This document shows, piece after piece, positions 62,203 through 64,000 of a DNA stretch of 64,000 bases; within the stretch, counting starts at the first letter, position 1, and the number at the start of each line of letters is the position of its first letter. The stretch lies in assembly GCA_016197405.1 (NCBI GenBank), contig JACPVR010000013.1, positions 372,001 through 436,000 on the forward strand, read 5' to 3'. Position numbers and translations under genes: made by a program. Origin of the DNA: Mycobacterium sp. (lineage in GTDB: Bacteria > Actinomycetota > Actinomycetes > Mycobacteriales > Mycobacteriaceae). The notes under the pieces are model-generated. The model was not told the origin of the DNA and made no database searches. It saw only the letters and a list, made by a program, of their open reading frames with translations.

Positions 62203-63342
62203 CTACTTGTCCGGCAGGTCGTCGCCCTTGGCGGTGATGACCGGGCCGGACTCCTCGGCGATGAGTTCTTCCTCGGCGGCCGGGTCGTCGGCGAGCAGCA
62301 CCCGCAACGCGCTGTTGAAGAACGCGATGGCCGGTACCGCGAGCAGGGCCCCGACGATGCCCGCCAGCACGCCGCCGCCGGCGATACCGAGCACCACCGC
62401 CAGCGGGTGCACCGACACCGCCCGGCCCATGACCAGCGGCTGCAGCACATGCGCTTCGAGCTGCTGCACGGCCAGGATCAGCCCCAGCGTTATCAGCGCG
62501 TACACGAATCCCTTGGCCAGCAGCGCCACCACCACCGCCAGCAGGCCGGTGATGACCGCGCCGACGAGCGGGATGAACGCGCCCAGGAAAACCAGCGAGG
62601 CCAACGGCAGCGCCAGCGGTATCCCCATGATCGCCAGTCCGGTGCCGATGCCGACGGCGTCGACCAGAGCGACCAGGAACGTCGCCCGCACATAACCGAT
62701 CATCGAGTGAAACCCGGCCCGGCCGGCGTCGGTGACCCGGTCGCGCACATCGGCGGGGAAGATCTTGCTGACGAACGCGAAGATGTTGCGACCGCCGTGC
62801 AACAGGAAGATCAGCGTGAAGAACACCAGCAGCGCGCCGGTGAGGATCTCGGTGACGGTGCCCGCGGTCGACAGGGCCCCGCTGGTGAGCTTCTCCTGGT
62901 TGTTGCGCAGCGCCGCCACCACCGAATCGCCCGAGCTGTTGATCTGCTCCCGGCTCAGGTGCAGCGGCCCTTCGACCAGCCAGCTGCGCAGCGAGTCGAT
63001 ACTGCGGGTGACCTGCTCGGTGAGGCTCGGCAGGCCGGTGACGAACTGGCTCACGACGAACGTCATGATGCCGCCGAGGATCGCGAAACTGCTCAGCAGG
63101 ACCAGCGCGACGGCGCTGCCGCGCGGCACCCGGCGCGCGTCGAGCCAGTCCACCAGTGGCAGCAGCAGCGCTGTCAGCATCGTCGCGATCAGGACCGGGA
63201 CGAAGATGACTTCGAGCTTGGCGAAAAGCCACAGCAAAGCCACGACGAGGGCGCCGATCACAAATAGGCGCCACGCCCAGGCGGCGGTCTTGCGGACCAG
63301 CGGGCTGACGGAGTTCTCCGCGGCGACCGCAGGTTTAGGCAT
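62203..63342 (-). CDS. AI-2E family membrane permease (Rv0205-like)
   Basis: A 379-residue protein of the AI-2E transporter/YdiK family with about eight membrane helices, including [23 protein letters not shown], an amphipathic central region (about 100-190) and [29 protein letters not shown]. The substrate is unknown despite the family name. ATG 63342 has TACGCT six bases upstream (leaderless); an ATG at 63369 is the alternative. It is convergent with mmpL3 (three-base gap) and divergent from the next gene. Confidence 0.9.
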   Translation of the reverse strand: MPKPAVAAENSVSPLVRKTAAWAWRLFVIGALVVALLWLFAKLEVIFVPVLIATMLTALLLPLVDWLDARRVPRGSAVALVLLSSFAILGGIMTFVVSQFVTGLPSLTEQVTRSIDSLRSWLVEGPLHLSREQINSSGDSVVAALRNNQEKLTSGALSTAGTVTEILTGALLVFFTLIFLLHGGRNIFAFVSKIFPADVRDRVTDAGRAGFHSMIGYVRATFLVALVDAVGIGTGLAIMGIPLALPLASLVFLGAFIPLVGAVITGLLAVVVALLAKGFVYALITLGLILAVQQLEAHVLQPLVMGRAVSVHPLAVVLGIAGGGVLAGIVGALLAVPAIAFFNSALRVLLADDPAAEEELIAEESGPVITAKGDDLPDK

Positions 63343-63348
63343 GCGGTC

Positions 63349-63354
63349 AGCGTA
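63349..63354 (-). promoter_or_regulatory. -10 hexamer TACGCT for a leaderless permease mRNA
   Basis: On the minus strand TACGCT is followed by six bases and the ATG at 63342. Confidence 0.45.
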
Positions 63355-63416
63355 ACGGTCCGGTCGCATCGCAGGGGCGCGCCGCGACGAGGACACGAAC
63401 AGCCCAGAGCCCCCGT

Positions 63417-63422
63417 TACCCT
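63417..63422 (+). promoter_or_regulatory. -10 hexamer TACCCT for a leaderless flippase-like mRNA
   Basis: TACCCT is followed by seven bases and the GTG at 63430. The two divergent leaderless promoters share an 87-bp region. Confidence 0.45.
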
Positions 63423-63429
63423 GATCGAC

Positions 63430-64000
63430 GTGGCTCACGACGCGCAGCCCGCTGACGCCACCACCCGGCGGGACTCCGGCGCCCGCAGCAAGTATTGGTG
63501 GGTGCGCTGGGTCGTGCTTGCCGTCGTCGTGATCGTGCTGGCCGTCGAGGCGACCCTGGTGTGGGATCAGCTCGCCAAAGCGTGGCGCAGCCTGCTGTCC
63601 GCCAACTGGTGGTGGGTTCTGGCCGCGGTCGTCGCGGCGATGATGTCGATGCACAGTTTCGCCCAGATCCAGCGGGAACTGCTGCGCTCAGCCGGGGTGC
63701 GGGTGCGGCAGTGGCGTTCGGAGGCGGCTTTCTACGCCGGCAACGCGTTGAGTACGACGCTGCCCGGCGGGCCGGTGCTGTCGGCGACGTTCATCTACCG
63801 TCAGCAGCGCATCTGGGGTGCCTCGCCCGTCGTCGCCTCGTGGCAGCTGGTCATGTCGGGCGCACTACAGGTGGTGGGCCTGGCGCTGCTGGGCCTGGGT
63901 GGCGCGTTCCTGCTCGGCGCCAAGAACAACCCATTCTCACTGCTGTTCACCCTGGGCGGTTTCGTCATCCTGCTGCTGCTGGCGCAGGCGGTGGCGTCAC
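63430..64000 (+). CDS. Lysylphosphatidylglycerol synthase-like flippase domain protein (5' part, Rv0204c-like)
   Basis: The first 190 codons of a polytopic membrane protein of the LPG_synthase_TM (UPF0104) family; the rest lies beyond the right edge. After an 18-residue polar N-terminus come helices at about 24-40 and 55-72, the polar segment [24 protein letters not shown], then [30 protein letters not shown], a stretch highly typical of the family. Such proteins move lipids or lipid-linked sugars across the membrane. The C-terminus is not seen, so any fused synthase domain is unknown. Confidence 0.87.
   Translation, partial: MAHDAQPADATTRRDSGARSKYWWVRWVVLAVVVIVLAVEATLVWDQLAKAWRSLLSANWWWVLAAVVAAMMSMHSFAQIQRELLRSAGVRVRQWRSEAAFYAGNALSTTLPGGPVLSATFIYRQQRIWGASPVVASWQLVMSGALQVVGLALLGLGGAFLLGAKNNPFSLLFTLGGFVILLLLAQAVAS

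Overview
The window looks like a piece of a mycobacterial chromosome, probably a fast-growing Mycolicibacterium/Mycobacterium. It is very GC-rich, starts often with GTG, and codes densely on both strands. It carries hallmark mycobacterial genes (mmpL3, aftD, a DUF2613 small membrane protein, lpqI, a DUF3068 protein, mmpS/mmpL, FadE5-type acyl-CoA dehydrogenases, WS/DGAT). From memory of the M. tuberculosis map, the backbone follows Rv0238 down to Rv0204c in inverted orientation, with several fatty-acid or lipid modules inserted. This synteny is recalled, not computed.

Left part (1-19.5 kb): an mmpS-mmpL exporter operon (mmpL cut by the window edge) lies divergent from a TetR gene. Next come a second TetR, lpqI (GH3 lipoprotein), a universal stress protein and a cell-envelope glycan block. 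That block holds the DUF2613 gene, aftD (arabinofuranosyltransferase), a phosphotriesterase-like lactonase, an acyl-CoA ligase, a membrane O-acyltransferase, a DUF3068 protein, a polytopic Rv0226c-like protein, a GT4 glycosyltransferase, a methyltransferase and an aldehyde dehydrogenase.

Middle part (19.5-50.6 kb) is lipid metabolism. Two FadE5 paralogues flank a thiolase. A 51-codon gene sits in front of a TetR gene. An acyl-CoA ligase is paired with an unknown 99-residue protein. Two tandem pairs of acyl-CoA dehydrogenase genes look like heteromeric enzymes. Other genes are nat, an EchA1-like hydratase, an acyltransferase-FadD-LipO-like cluster, a WS/DGAT, lipC- and lipW-like esterases, a CoA-transferase/amidohydrolase pair, an Rv0216-like double-hotdog protein, a FadE3-like dehydrogenase with GntR, and a FadD4-like ligase with an enoyl-CoA hydratase.

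Right part (50.6-64 kb): a cation/Ca2+ exchanger gene lies behind a probable yybP-ykoY (Mn2+) riboswitch with a terminator. Then come TetR, pckA, and an unstudied three-gene unit of two degenerate P-loop proteins plus a 59-residue protein. The end carries trmB, a NYN-domain protein, mmpL3, an AI-2E-type permease and the start of a LPG-flippase-like membrane protein.

Control features visible by eye include many -10 hexamers 6-7 nt before start codons (leaderless mRNAs), two KstR-like palindromes, one IdeR-like iron box, several TetR-type inverted repeats, a 12-bp inverted repeat enclosing a start codon, and a nested palindrome between two convergent genes. No tRNA, rRNA, CRISPR array or insertion sequence was seen.
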